Below are positions 23,955 through 30,982 of a stretch of DNA of 53,646 bases, in pieces. The notes under the pieces were generated by a model. The model saw only the letters and a program-made list of their open reading frames with translations, did no database searches and was not told the DNA's origin. This stretch comes from Oscillospiraceae bacterium (GTDB lineage: Bacteria; Bacillota; Clostridia; Oscillospirales; Oscillospiraceae). The stretch is from contig WQTE01000003.1 in assembly GCA_009786445.1 (NCBI GenBank), forward strand, positions 1 to 53,646, given 5' to 3'. Position 1 is the first letter of the stretch. The number at the start of each line of letters is the position of its first letter. A program made the translations under genes and the position numbers.

Positions 23955-24607
23955 GATGATGTCCTCGCACGCGTAAACTCATCCATATCAAAGCGATTAT
24001 TGCTTGGATCAAGCGGGTCAAAAAGAACTGGAACTGTACTTCCAATTGGGAACTCATGTATCGGATTATTGTCGAAAAAAGGGCGACTGCTTCTAATAAC
24101 ATGCCTAGTGCCGTTTATTTCTGCTTCAGCAACAATTCGATAAGCAATAGTTCCTCCAAAAAAGTTGGTTACGGGTTCAACATCAATAACGGTAGCAGTA
24201 GTTCGTGATGTTCTTTCCATAAATTTTTGAAGTGCAGCATCATTGTTACGGGCATCATTAATTTCCATAATACCAAATAACAAAAATATAATTCCTATTG
24301 CAATGGGTACCAATACAAAAACTTTAGCAACAATTCGATAAGTAATAGTTATTCCAAATAAGTTGGTCACAGGCTCTACGTCAATAACGGTAGCAGTGGA
24401 TCGTAATGCTATAACAAAAAATATAATTCCTATTACAAAGAGTACAAATCCAGAAACCTTTCTCTTTAGATCATCCCCAATAAAAAGAAGAGTCATTCCA
24501 AGCAAGTAAAAAAGAAGTCCAAAAGTACCAACAATTCCAATCAAGAGAGATACGCCTCTTAAAGTTGCAATTAATAATAACAATAATAATATGCCCATAC
24601 TGTTCAT
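23951..24607 (-). CDS. Membrane protein, DUF3592-like paralogue 3, internally repeated
   Basis: 218 aa with several hydrophobic segments at the N-terminus (about 3-20, 23-43, 48-66) and another near 98-113. The segment T-A-T-V-I-D-V-E-P-V-T-N-(L/F)-F-G occurs twice (about residues 70-84 and 136-150), so the gene has swallowed a partial copy of itself. The second copy continues with E-I-N-G-T-R-H and F-P-I-G-S-T as in the gene at 22486. GGAGG precedes the ATG at 24607, which overlaps the ParA remnant. It arose by tandem duplication followed by internal duplication. Confidence 0.55.
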   Translation of the reverse strand: MNSMGILLLLLLIATLRGVSLLIGIVGTFGLLFYLLGMTLLFIGDDLKRKVSGFVLFVIGIIFFVIALRSTATVIDVEPVTNLFGITITYRIVAKVFVLVPIAIGIIFLLFGIMEINDARNNDAALQKFMERTSRTTATVIDVEPVTNFFGGTIAYRIVAEAEINGTRHVIRSSRPFFDNNPIHEFPIGSTVPVLFDPLDPSNNRFDMDEFTRARTSS

Positions 24608-24708
24608 AAATTTCCTCCATAACTACCCACACGCTTGCTTATCTCATCAACCAAAGCTTCGTAAGCACTACGGTTCTTTGATTCTTTCTTGTAATAGCTG
24701 ATCGGCAT
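24604..24708 (-). pseudogene. Remnant of a second ParA, last 34 codons
   Basis: Starts with an ATG supplied by the 22-bp repeat and reads P-I-S-Y-Y-K-K-E-S-K, then R-S-A-Y-E-A-L, matching the C-terminus of the intact ParA at 22956. It ends with the same ATGA overlap onto the next DUF3592-like gene that the intact pair shows. The ATPase domain is gone. Confidence 0.7.
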
Positions 24709-24715
24709 AGTCTCC

Positions 24716-25081
24716 TCAGCTATTACAATTAGTCAGTAACAGTAAATTTTTACTTTCCAGTAGCACCTTTTCTTCGTTTTTTATTTTTTCAAGAATTTTA
24801 TGCATTCTTTCAATATCATTTTGTGTTGGCACTCCATATTTTCCGGGTGCTGAAGAATCGTCCTCTATTTCCTTTACTATTTCAGAAATATGTGGCACAT
24901 ATTTTGACTTTTTTATATAGCTTTTAAGTGCTTTAAAACACTCGAGACTCGAATAGTCGTCTAAAATATTCCTCCAGATGGATAGAGTATATTTATCATT
25001 CAAGCGAGCGCGTGTTTCATTTGAGCCAATACAAGTGCATTCGATTATTTTCACAAATTCTTCCATTTCTGCATCTGTCAT
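24716..25081 (-). CDS. Helicase-loader-like protein (G39P-like fold)
   Basis: 121 aa. The N-terminal 75 residues follow the layout of phage SPP1 G39P and related loaders: a short helix, then W-R-N-I-L-D-D-Y and C-F-K-A-L-K-S-Y-I-K-K-S-K-Y-V-P-H-I-S-E-I. A helical charged tail follows. Such proteins help load or inhibit the replicative DnaB helicase at an origin. TAGGAGGTG precedes the ATG at 25081. It lies between the iterons (25128-25310) and the partition genes, which fits a replication role. The match is by pattern only. Confidence 0.6.
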   Translation of the reverse strand: MTDAEMEEFVKIIECTCIGSNETRARLNDKYTLSIWRNILDDYSSLECFKALKSYIKKSKYVPHISEIVKEIEDDSSAPGKYGVPTQNDIERMHKILEKIKNEEKVLLESKNLLLLTNCNS

Positions 25082-25127
25082 GCGAAGCTCACCTCCTAAT
25101 ATTTATGATTTACTTATATAGCGCACA

Positions 25128-25310
25128 AGTCTTACTAACAAAGTCTTATTAAAATTAGTATTATTTCTGTTAGTCTTACTCTACAATATAATATGGGGCA
25201 AAATTCTTGCCTATGTAGGGTAAGTTTTTTACCTATGTAGGGTAAAATTCTTGCCTATGTAGGGTAAGTTTTTTACCTATGTAGGGTAAAATTCTTGCCT
25301 ATGCATATTC
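25128..25310. other. Iteron-type origin of replication
   Basis: Four full and one partial copy of a 22-bp repeat with core CTATGTAGGGTAA start at 25211, 25233, 25255, 25277 and 25299, the last degenerating to CTATGCATATTCC. Successive copies alternate slightly in their flanks. To the left is very AT-rich DNA with three AGTCTTA(C/T)T repeats (25128, 25142, 25172), a likely unwinding element. The 22-bp period equals two helix turns, as in initiator-binding iterons. The RepA_N-like gene lies directly to the right and the loader-like gene to the left. No spacers separate the repeats, so this is not a CRISPR array. Confidence 0.75.
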
Positions 25311-25316
25311 CATTCT

Positions 25317-25724
25317 CTACACTCCGTGCTCACGAAACATATTTGACACTTCTTCGGTTGTGCCATGGTTTAGGTTAATTGTCAGTAAATAAATCCTGTT
25401 TGCGGCTCTGCCGTATTCGGAAGTCATTACTTCTTCTTGGAGTAAGTTATATATAACCAACTCCTTCATTGAATTTGTGATCGTCGGTCTGCTAAGCCTC
25501 AGCTCGTTACACATATTGCTGCGGCTGTATTTTATATAAACTTCGCCATCTTCGTTTACCCAATTATTTTTCAAACTCAATTCCAGCCTGTCTAGGAGCA
25601 ACATATACAGCAGCTTTGAGTTGTTTGAAAGTTTTTCATATTCGGGAGAAAATAAAAATTTCGGCATTTTGTAAAACCGCATATTGACCATATCAGAAAT
25701 AGTGTAGCGTTTATTAATAATCAT
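25317..25724 (-). CDS. RepA_N-type replication initiator, short form
   Basis: 135 aa. The sequence M-P-K-F-L-F-S-P-E-Y, L-S-N-N-S-K-L-L-Y-M-L-L-L-D-R, then W-V-N-E-D-G-E-V-Y-I and a winged helix (L-R-L-S-R-P-T-I-T-N-S-M) is the N-terminal DNA-binding domain of RepA_N plasmid initiators. Full-length RepA_N proteins are usually 250 residues or more with a host-specific C-terminal domain, which is missing here. Its stop lies just before the iterons. It may act alone as an iteron-binding protein or with the two related proteins at 27916 and 28881. Confidence 0.8.
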   Translation of the reverse strand: MIINKRYTISDMVNMRFYKMPKFLFSPEYEKLSNNSKLLYMLLLDRLELSLKNNWVNEDGEVYIKYSRSNMCNELRLSRPTITNSMKELVIYNLLQEEVMTSEYGRAANRIYLLTINLNHGTTEEVSNMFREHGV

Positions 25725-25800
25725 AATAATATCTCACTGTCATTTTAAATATTTAAATAACGCACTGTGTGAATATTTATACACAATAACTATTGCTTGT

Positions 25801-26127
25801 TTAGTTATCGCACGGGCAATTATCTGGCAATTCGTGACAGTGGCAATCAAAGTCACAACCACAATAAATATGATAGTGCTCATGCCACAAAAAATGATAT
25901 TCACCACACCCACTGCACCAGCCACAAAATGTAGCTCCATAAGGCACCCGTGCTGGTATATCCCGTTCGTCTCGTTCGGGCATAATATCTGCGACATCTT
26001 GGCTGCCTGAAGAAAAGTTGCTGACAAAAAGTATTATAATTAGACCAACTGTTATGCCAAGAGTAAAGAAGAATAACATTTGAAAAGCAGAAGATTTGTC
26101 ATAATTTTTTGATTTATCTGAACCCAT
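25801..26127 (-). CDS. Membrane-anchored Cys/His-rich protein, 108 aa
   Basis: One membrane segment (about residues 15-36) is followed by a polar linker and a C-terminal 40 residues extremely rich in Cys and His (C-G-W-C-S-G-C-G, then H-E-H-Y-H-I-Y-C-G-C-D-F-D-C-H-C-H). This looks like a metal-binding cluster outside or near the membrane. The ATG overlaps the stop of the nuclease gene (TAATG), so the two are coupled. No family is recognised. Confidence 0.55.
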   Translation of the reverse strand: MGSDKSKNYDKSSAFQMLFFFTLGITVGLIIILFVSNFSSGSQDVADIMPERDERDIPARVPYGATFCGWCSGCGEYHFLWHEHYHIYCGCDFDCHCHELPDNCPCDN

Positions 26128-26714
26128 TAGTGCACCCCTTTCGTAAGCTCTCTAAATAGTGCTTCATTTCTTATTGCATCAACTATCAAAACTTCAGCAT
26201 GGCCATTGATAAGCAGTAATGCGTTGAGTTGATAGTTGGTGATTAAATATTCATCTTGTGTATCCATAGCATTTACAAGCCATACGTATCGCCTGAGCCT
26301 TCCAAAGCGGTCTGTGTTGCGACCATCACGCTCAAGCCATACACCGCGTCCGAGAATAGCATCAGAAACAAACTCTGCTGCTTCATCAGCGCCGGGTTCT
26401 CCTGTTTCCGGTGTATTTATACCGATTAATCTGACACTTTCACCTGAATAGAGTTTAATAGTATCTCCATCTATTACACGCTTTACAAAAGCGCGTTCCA
26501 TAACATTGAAATTGTTTGTATATACAGGATACGAGACAGCTATATTATACTTATCTGAACCGTCTATGCTGCCTCCGTTTACAATAAATACAAATATAGC
26601 AACTGCCACAAACAGTAACAAAGCAATTCTGAAAAAAAGCGAAAATGGGGTATTCCGAGTTTTTACACCGCCCCTTCTTTTCCCTTTTCTTGAACTGTTG
26701 AATCTAAAAGTCAT
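26127..26714 (-). CDS. Membrane-anchored thermonuclease (SNase-like)
   Basis: 195 aa. A basic N-terminus and one membrane segment (about 28-46) precede a staphylococcal-nuclease-like OB-fold. Signatures are V-K-R-V-I-D-G-D-T-I (about 77-86), V-R-L-I-G-I-N-T-P-E-T (about 94-104) and D-R-F-G-R-L-R-R-Y (about 136-144), which include the catalytic Arg, Asp and Glu. It should cut DNA/RNA outside the membrane and is often seen in conjugative elements. GAGGTGG precedes the ATG. It is coupled to the Cys/His-rich protein. Confidence 0.85.
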   Translation of the reverse strand: MTFRFNSSRKGKRRGGVKTRNTPFSLFFRIALLLFVAVAIFVFIVNGGSIDGSDKYNIAVSYPVYTNNFNVMERAFVKRVIDGDTIKLYSGESVRLIGINTPETGEPGADEAAEFVSDAILGRGVWLERDGRNTDRFGRLRRYVWLVNAMDTQDEYLITNYQLNALLLINGHAEVLIVDAIRNEALFRELTKGVH

Positions 26715-26780
26715 AATTAACCACCTCTAACTTTAGCATTTAAAATGTCATTTCTCGCTTTTTCTCTGAGCATATCAACT

Positions 26781-27902
26781 TCACTTAAAAGGCGTTACGC
26801 CCTTTGACTTTTTTTTATCTTCATACATAGAGCTATCTGCTCTTAACAAAGCATCCCTAATAGAACTGTCCCCGCTTCGGTCGTAACGCGACATTCCCAC
26901 AGCACATGAAAACGGCATATCATTTAATACGTTGCGACTTTCTGAGCGAATTGCTTTTAGTATGCCTGACACTTTCTCCCACGTATAATCAACAAGAAGT
27001 GCCCCAAACTCGTCACCTCCAATTCTATATAAAGCCTTATTATCGCCAATATGTTCGGCAATAATGTCGGCGGTATTCTTTATTAGTTCATCACCGTCTT
27101 TATGACCCAAAGTATCATTAACGATTTTAAGGTTATTAACGTCAAATACCATGACAGTTATACTACTTCCTTCTGTAGCCAACTCATTGCACCTAGCAAG
27201 CTTACTTTCAAATGCCATTCTGTTGTCGTATCCAGTCAATATGTCGCAGTAAGCCATGAATTTATAGATGTTGTCTCTTGCTTTTGACATACTGAGATAC
27301 CCGAGCGCTGAAGAAATGCCTATTATCAACAAACTTGCAATACCTACATACAAAAGAGAATCGAGAAACCCTAGATAGATTGTTGTAATGTCAAATTCTA
27401 TACAGATAACTCCAACAGGCTCACCACGTTGGTTCAGAATAGTCCAATATGAACCGAAGATTGCTTTCCCGCCTGTTGTGTATATGAACTCAGTTACAAC
27501 CAGCGCTGAATCGTTAAAACTCTGTTGCAGCCTATCTAAAAGATATCCTGCTGGTAAACGCTCGTCGGGAGATAGGCTTGTCAACAAATTGCCATCAGAA
27601 TCAATGTATGCGATATAAAGTTGCTGCACACCGGCGGGAAAGCCAATTGCTTCTTTTATACTTGATAACTTGCCTCTCAACTGCGTTACACTTTCAGCAT
27701 CGTTGCTCGATACTACGTAAAAATCATCGAAAACCAGCATTTCGCGTAAGTATTTTTGCATAGAGTATGTTCTATTGGTGAGGTCGGCAACAAGGTGTCT
27801 TGCCAGTATTGAGTACATAATGTAAAAAATAAGGCCGGTTGCAACCAATACTGCAACAATTATGATTAGTAATGCTCTCATAATAATTCTATTTTTATCC
27901 AC
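26781..27902 (-). CDS. Membrane diguanylate cyclase (GGDEF)
   Basis: 373 aa, with GTG as the likely start (27900-27902). Membrane segments at about residues 8-30 and 178-200 bracket an extracytoplasmic sensor domain. The cytoplasmic C-terminus is a GGDEF domain with R-I-G-G-D-E-F at about residue 294, so it should make cyclic di-GMP from two GTP. The usual R-x-x-D inhibitory site before the motif is not seen. An upstream gene ends 13 bases before; the ribosome binding site is weak. Diguanylate cyclases on mobile elements may tune host adhesion or biofilm formation. Confidence 0.88.
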   Translation of the reverse strand: MDKNRIIMRALLIIIVAVLVATGLIFYIMYSILARHLVADLTNRTYSMQKYLREMLVFDDFYVVSSNDAESVTQLRGKLSSIKEAIGFPAGVQQLYIAYIDSDGNLLTSLSPDERLPAGYLLDRLQQSFNDSALVVTEFIYTTGGKAIFGSYWTILNQRGEPVGVICIEFDITTIYLGFLDSLLYVGIASLLIIGISSALGYLSMSKARDNIYKFMAYCDILTGYDNRMAFESKLARCNELATEGSSITVMVFDVNNLKIVNDTLGHKDGDELIKNTADIIAEHIGDNKALYRIGGDEFGALLVDYTWEKVSGILKAIRSESRNVLNDMPFSCAVGMSRYDRSGDSSIRDALLRADSSMYEDKKKSKGVTPFK

Positions 27903-27915
27903 TGCTACACACTTT

Positions 27916-28845
27916 CTACACCGAGCTTTCTCCTATTATTGTCATGAGCCCATCAAATTTAGTGCCACTATCACCTCCACCAAACCGTGACAGCGTTTCG
28001 TTATACTTGTCAGATACCCAGTTAAAAATGTAAGAAAAATCATCCCAACGAGACTCTTCAATACATTTTTTTTCAACAATATATGACCATATGGTTTGAG
28101 TATCGTGAAGAGAAAACTCTCCCTTACACGCAGCATGTATTGATGTGTAACGGGTATTAAAGAGCGAACTGTTTTCGTTGTTTTTTATTTCGGTTTTAAC
28201 ACCAGAAGCATCATCATTGGCATTAACAGCATTATCTTTGACACTATCAGCACTATCCTCACTGTGAGGACTCTTGTTGGCTGGCGCCTCTATTATAGAA
28301 GTGCTTTCGGGCTTCGGGTTGACAGCAGGTGTATTCTCTGGTTCATTAGCAACCACGCTCTTTGTGTCTGATTCTTCGGGACAAAGAGCTGTATCGTTAG
28401 TGGTGCTTTCAGCTTCAGAAGAGTTGCAACCAATTTCCCCGATATCGTGAGGTTCGGGCTCAGCCATAACGATAATGGGTTTGACAGGTTCGCTTTTATG
28501 CGTAGAGTTGTCCATTAAAGCAAGACCTGAGCCGTCCGAGTGATTAACAAAAATAACGGGTGGCTTACCGTCTGGCTGCCCAACAACATTTATTAGTTCA
28601 GCATCTGTTAGTTGTTGTAAAAAGCCCGCAATTATGTTAACATCATCACATTTCATGACGGCACACATCTCATCGACCGAAAAGATGATAAACAATCTTC
28701 TTCCATCCGGACCGACAAGTACATTTTCTGAATCCTCCGGCAATATGCTTCTGTCGTAAAAGAGTGAGTACAGGATAATAGATCCGTAATCTAACCCCTT
28801 ATACTTATGGTTGTGTATAACCCCTTTGTCTAGTCTGTAGTACAT
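27916..28845 (-). CDS. RepA_N-like winged-helix replication protein, long form
   Basis: 309 aa from the ATG at 28845 (GGAGG eight bases upstream). The first 110 residues resemble the RepA_N/DnaD-like winged helix (Y-Y-R-L-D-K-G, then L-D-Y-G-S-I-I-L-Y-S-L-F-Y-D-R and a V-G-Q-P-D-G wing). A long Glu/Ser/Thr/Pro/Asn-rich linker (about 125-240) follows, in which the palindrome at 28256-28270 lies. A C-terminal helical domain ends the protein (W-S-Y-I-V-E-K-K, then R-F-G-G-G). The domain order resembles full-length RepA initiators, so this may be the main initiator or a partner of the proteins at 25317 and 28881. Confidence 0.6.
   Translation of the reverse strand: MYYRLDKGVIHNHKYKGLDYGSIILYSLFYDRSILPEDSENVLVGPDGRRLFIIFSVDEMCAVMKCDDVNIIAGFLQQLTDAELINVVGQPDGKPPVIFVNHSDGSGLALMDNSTHKSEPVKPIIVMAEPEPHDIGEIGCNSSEAESTTNDTALCPEESDTKSVVANEPENTPAVNPKPESTSIIEAPANKSPHSEDSADSVKDNAVNANDDASGVKTEIKNNENSSLFNTRYTSIHAACKGEFSLHDTQTIWSYIVEKKCIEESRWDDFSYIFNWVSDKYNETLSRFGGGDSGTKFDGLMTIIGESSV
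28256..28270. promoter_or_regulatory. 15-bp palindrome, site 4 of 5, inside a replication gene
   Basis: TCCTCAC-T-GTGAGGA, with a T at the centre where the other sites have C or G. It falls in the low-complexity linker of the RepA_N-like protein. Confidence 0.65.
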
Positions 28846-28880
28846 GAATTTATCCTCCAAATTAATTAATTTACAGAAAA

Positions 28881-29270
28881 CTATTGATACCAACTGTCAC
28901 CAATCAAATAAAACAAGTAGCCTTTATTCTTGCTCAAAAAATCATATTGGATAAGTTTACTGTCGTTTAGAAAGTGAATATATTTCCACAATGATTTATA
29001 GCTGCAATTGTTCATCAGCTTTTGCAAATCATTGAGCTTATAGCTGACAAAATGTCTGCCTGAATAGTCAATGGTGGACTTGCCGGAAAGAAAGTCGGAC
29101 ACAATGACTCCATATAGAATCAGCGCCGAAGGATTAATCCCAAAGACCACATCTCGTGGTATAAGGATGAAATCAGTAAATTCGCCGTCTTCTTTATCTC
29201 CACCATATAAAGCCTGGTATAAAGAATTGCGTAAACAATCAGGCTTGATATATTTGAAATCATCAACCAT
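28881..29270 (-). CDS. RepA_N-like winged-helix protein, short form
   Basis: 129 aa from the ATG at 29270, nine bases after AAAAGGTG. The pattern I-P-R-D-V-V-F-G-I-N-P-S-A-L-I-L-Y-G, then Y-K-L-N-D-L-Q-K-L-M-N and a helix-turn-helix with W-K-Y-I-H-F-L-N is again RepA_N-like, related to the protein at 25317. It ends shortly before the long-form gene. It could be a regulator derived from an initiator. Confidence 0.6.
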   Translation of the reverse strand: MVDDFKYIKPDCLRNSLYQALYGGDKEDGEFTDFILIPRDVVFGINPSALILYGVIVSDFLSGKSTIDYSGRHFVSYKLNDLQKLMNNCSYKSLWKYIHFLNDSKLIQYDFLSKNKGYLFYLIGDSWYQ

Positions 29271-29287
29271 ATTGCGATACACCTTTT

Positions 29288-29737
29288 CTATAATGCGGCA
29301 TCCATTGTGAGTATCTTGTTATAACTTTTACTTCGTTCTGCCGCTCTTTTCTTTCGCATGGACATTTCGAATGCGGGTGTAAAATACCTTGCTATTTCTT
29401 TGCACTCTTTATCCTGTTCGTGCGTAACGCCTTTTTTGTCATTGACATTACTGGCATCCGTTATAATATACAGCGGTGTTCCAGATTCTTGCGGAGGTTT
29501 TTCACGCCCTGCTTTGAGAGCTTCAAAGCGCTCTTTAGCGTTTTTTAGCTCCAACACCTCTCCAGCATAGACAATTCTTTCATTTTTTTTGAGCTTGACC
29601 ACGTTAACAGGGTCAACAGTTTCTGTGCTGACAATAGCAAACGTTGGCACGGCAGGTAAAAACTCACCATTCGGCGCACGTACCGGAGCATCGCCGGCAT
29701 ATACGAGTCGTTCATTTTTTTTGAGCTTAATAATCAT
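29288..29737 (-). CDS. Hypothetical protein with a duplicated N-terminal motif
   Basis: 149 aa from the ATG at 29737 (AGAGAGG seven bases upstream). The sequence K-L-K-K-N-E-R-(L/I)-V-Y-A-G occurs twice (about residues 4-15 and 48-59), and the DNA is repeated as well. The C-terminal part is basic and helical (M-R-K-K-R-A-A-E-R-S-K). Function unknown; the repeat suggests two copies of a small binding module. Confidence 0.5.
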   Translation of the reverse strand: MIIKLKKNERLVYAGDAPVRAPNGEFLPAVPTFAIVSTETVDPVNVVKLKKNERIVYAGEVLELKNAKERFEALKAGREKPPQESGTPLYIITDASNVNDKKGVTHEQDKECKEIARYFTPAFEMSMRKKRAAERSKSYNKILTMDAAL

Positions 29738-29780
29738 AACGTACCTCTCTTGCAAACATTCTGGTGGTTGAGATTGTTTC

Positions 29781-29809
29781 TTGCATTTGGTAAAATATAT
29801 ACTTATAAC
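29781..29809 (+). promoter_or_regulatory. Plus-strand promoter for the 69-aa gene
   Basis: TTGCAT (29781-29786), 17-base spacer, TATAAC (29804-29809), about 27 bases before the ATG at 29836. Confidence 0.5.
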
Positions 29810-29835
29810 TATTGAAAAATCTTGAGGTTGATTAC

Positions 29836-30045
29836 ATGAAAAGTTTTAACGATTTTCTAGCCGGAATTGATGCAGATAAAATTAGGTATGATGTAGCCCA
29901 TTCCATAAGAACAACCATGTCCGAAGAGGAGAGGGAGTGCTTCACTCCGGAACAACTACGACTTATTGGTAAATTGGTTGCGGATATCTCTATTGCTCAG
30001 ATTCAGGTACACTTGCGCTATTATCACGCTTGGATTCGAGAATAG
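29836..30045 (+). CDS. Small plus-strand protein, 69 aa
   Basis: The ATG at 29836 follows TTGAGG by eight bases. The product is a small helical protein (M-K-S-F-N-D-F-L-A-G, later E-Q-L-R-L-I-G-K-L-V-A-D). It is one of few element genes on this strand left of the repressors. Its last 56 bases overlap the opposing 53-aa gene. Family unknown. Confidence 0.5.
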   Translation: MKSFNDFLAGIDADKIRYDVAHSIRTTMSEEERECFTPEQLRLIGKLVADISIAQIQVHLRYYHAWIRE

Positions 30046-30151
30046 CGTTAATTTGAGCTTCAGATCCTCCATAATGTTTAGACATGGTCTCCAAAACTGC
30101 ACGCAAAATAATCTCATCACATGTCTCGTTTTGGCTTTTGTGTGTATTCAT
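29990..30151 (-). CDS. Small protein, 53 aa
   Basis: The ATG at 30151 is preceded by GGGAGG nine bases upstream. The peptide is acidic and helical (C-D-E-I-I-L-R-A-V-L-E-T-M-S-K-H-Y-G-G-S). It overlaps the plus-strand 69-aa gene tail to tail. No family is recognised. Confidence 0.45.
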   Translation of the reverse strand: MNTHKSQNETCDEIILRAVLETMSKHYGGSEAQINAILESKRDNSASVPESEQ

Positions 30152-30272
30152 GATGCCATTCCTCCCAGTAATGGTATTGGCTTTAATGCCATTATATACC
30201 CTCAACTTAGTTTACGTTTAGTGTCAGATGCCTTGATTTTTCGCATTGCCATTCCAGAAGCCAAATTGTTCT

Positions 30273-30551
30273 TCACTGCAATAATTTACTACCTTCAGCA
30301 ATAAGTCGCTTGCGCTCTGCATCTAACATCGCACGTGCGTCGGGTCGCAACATGAACCTCTCAAAAGCTGCACATGCTGCTGCAGCAATGCAGTGTTTTC
30401 CGTAATCGCTCACCATTGAATCATAGTCAATTACACTGTCAGCGAGGTTGTCCCAAATGGCTACGCCGATGTTTGTAGTGTCCAGCTCACCATTTTCAAG
30501 TGCAAAACCGCTATTAAAGTCAATTGTTTCAAATTTTTCTTCTGGCTTCAT
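30273..30551 (-). CDS. Small protein, 92 aa
   Basis: GGAG precedes the ATG at 30551 by six bases. The acidic first half is followed by an alanine-rich helix (I-A-A-A-A-C-A-A-F-E-R-F) and a charged end. Not recognised. It lies in the minus-strand run downstream of the TTG-started repressor and may be co-transcribed with it. Confidence 0.5.
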   Translation of the reverse strand: MKPEEKFETIDFNSGFALENGELDTTNIGVAIWDNLADSVIDYDSMVSDYGKHCIAAAACAAFERFMLRPDARAMLDAERKRLIAEGSKLLQ

Positions 30552-30587
30552 GATTTACTCCACATTCACAATCACTAGTATTCCTCA

Positions 30588-30836
30588 TCACGCAGACACC
30601 TCTGGTGTGTCGCTATTCATTTGGATTGAATTTCCATTGTTATGAGTTGATAACATCGTTGTCGGGTCAACCTTAACCGCTTTGCAAATTAAAACAAAGT
30701 CATCTATAGGCATACGTAAATCACCACTTAGCATCATACTAAGTCGAGAGGGCTTTATTCCTGTTCGACGAGAAATATGCGCTTGTGAGATTCCGCGACT
30801 TTTAATGTTGCTCATTATGACTTCTTGCGCTTTCAA
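30588..30836 (-). CDS. Cro/CI-family repressor 1
   Basis: 82 aa from a TTG start at 30834-30836, chosen because GAGGTG lies seven bases upstream; the ATG at 30851 has no site. It holds a helix-turn-helix (I-S-Q-A-H-I-S-R-R-T-G-I-K-P-S-R-L-S) in the first 45 residues. Divergent from the second repressor at 30983, with two TTCAA/TTGAA operators between. Together they look like a lysogeny-type switch for the element. Confidence 0.75.
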   Translation of the reverse strand: MKAQEVIMSNIKSRGISQAHISRRTGIKPSRLSMMLSGDLRMPIDDFVLICKAVKVDPTTMLSTHNNGNSIQMNSDTPEVSA

Positions 30837-30851
30837 TAAAGAACACCTCAT

Positions 30852-30963
30852 TTCAAATTAATTGAACTATCTATAAATTACTACAATCAATTTGCAATGT
30901 CAACAATTTTGTTCAAATAATTTGAAATATATTCTTTACAGCATAAAAAAAATATGATACTAT
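30852..30963. promoter_or_regulatory. Divergent operator/promoter region of the two repressors
   Basis: Two similar 15-bp inverted repeats: TTCAA-ATTAA-TTGAA (30852-30866) and the odd palindrome TTCAAATAATTTGAA (30912-30926). The second lies just upstream of the plus-strand promoter TTTACA (30935-30940), 17-base spacer, TACTAT (30958-30963). A repressor bound at these sites could control both directions. Confidence 0.6.
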
Positions 30964-30982
30964 GCAGAAGAGGTGAGTTATT

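Larger units (their letters stand above)
23893..24727. repeat. 22-bp direct repeats bounding a duplicated segment
   Basis: The same 22 bases occur at 23893-23914 and 24706-24727. They cover the last codons of the helicase-loader-like gene, its TGA, and the GAGGAG site and ATG that follow. They mark the joints of a tandem duplication: the segment between them contains a ParA C-terminal remnant, the third DUF3592-like gene and a 14-codon start of the 66-aa gene. Confidence 0.75.

Noticed and set aside
25207-25310. Short tandem repeats as a CRISPR array
   Set aside because: The 22-bp units follow each other with no variable spacers and no cas genes are near; iterons explain them better.
25740-26027. 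95-aa minus-strand frame overlapping the Cys/His-rich gene
   Set aside because: It is a shadow of 25801-26127, which has the coupled start and a plausible membrane/metal-binding sequence.
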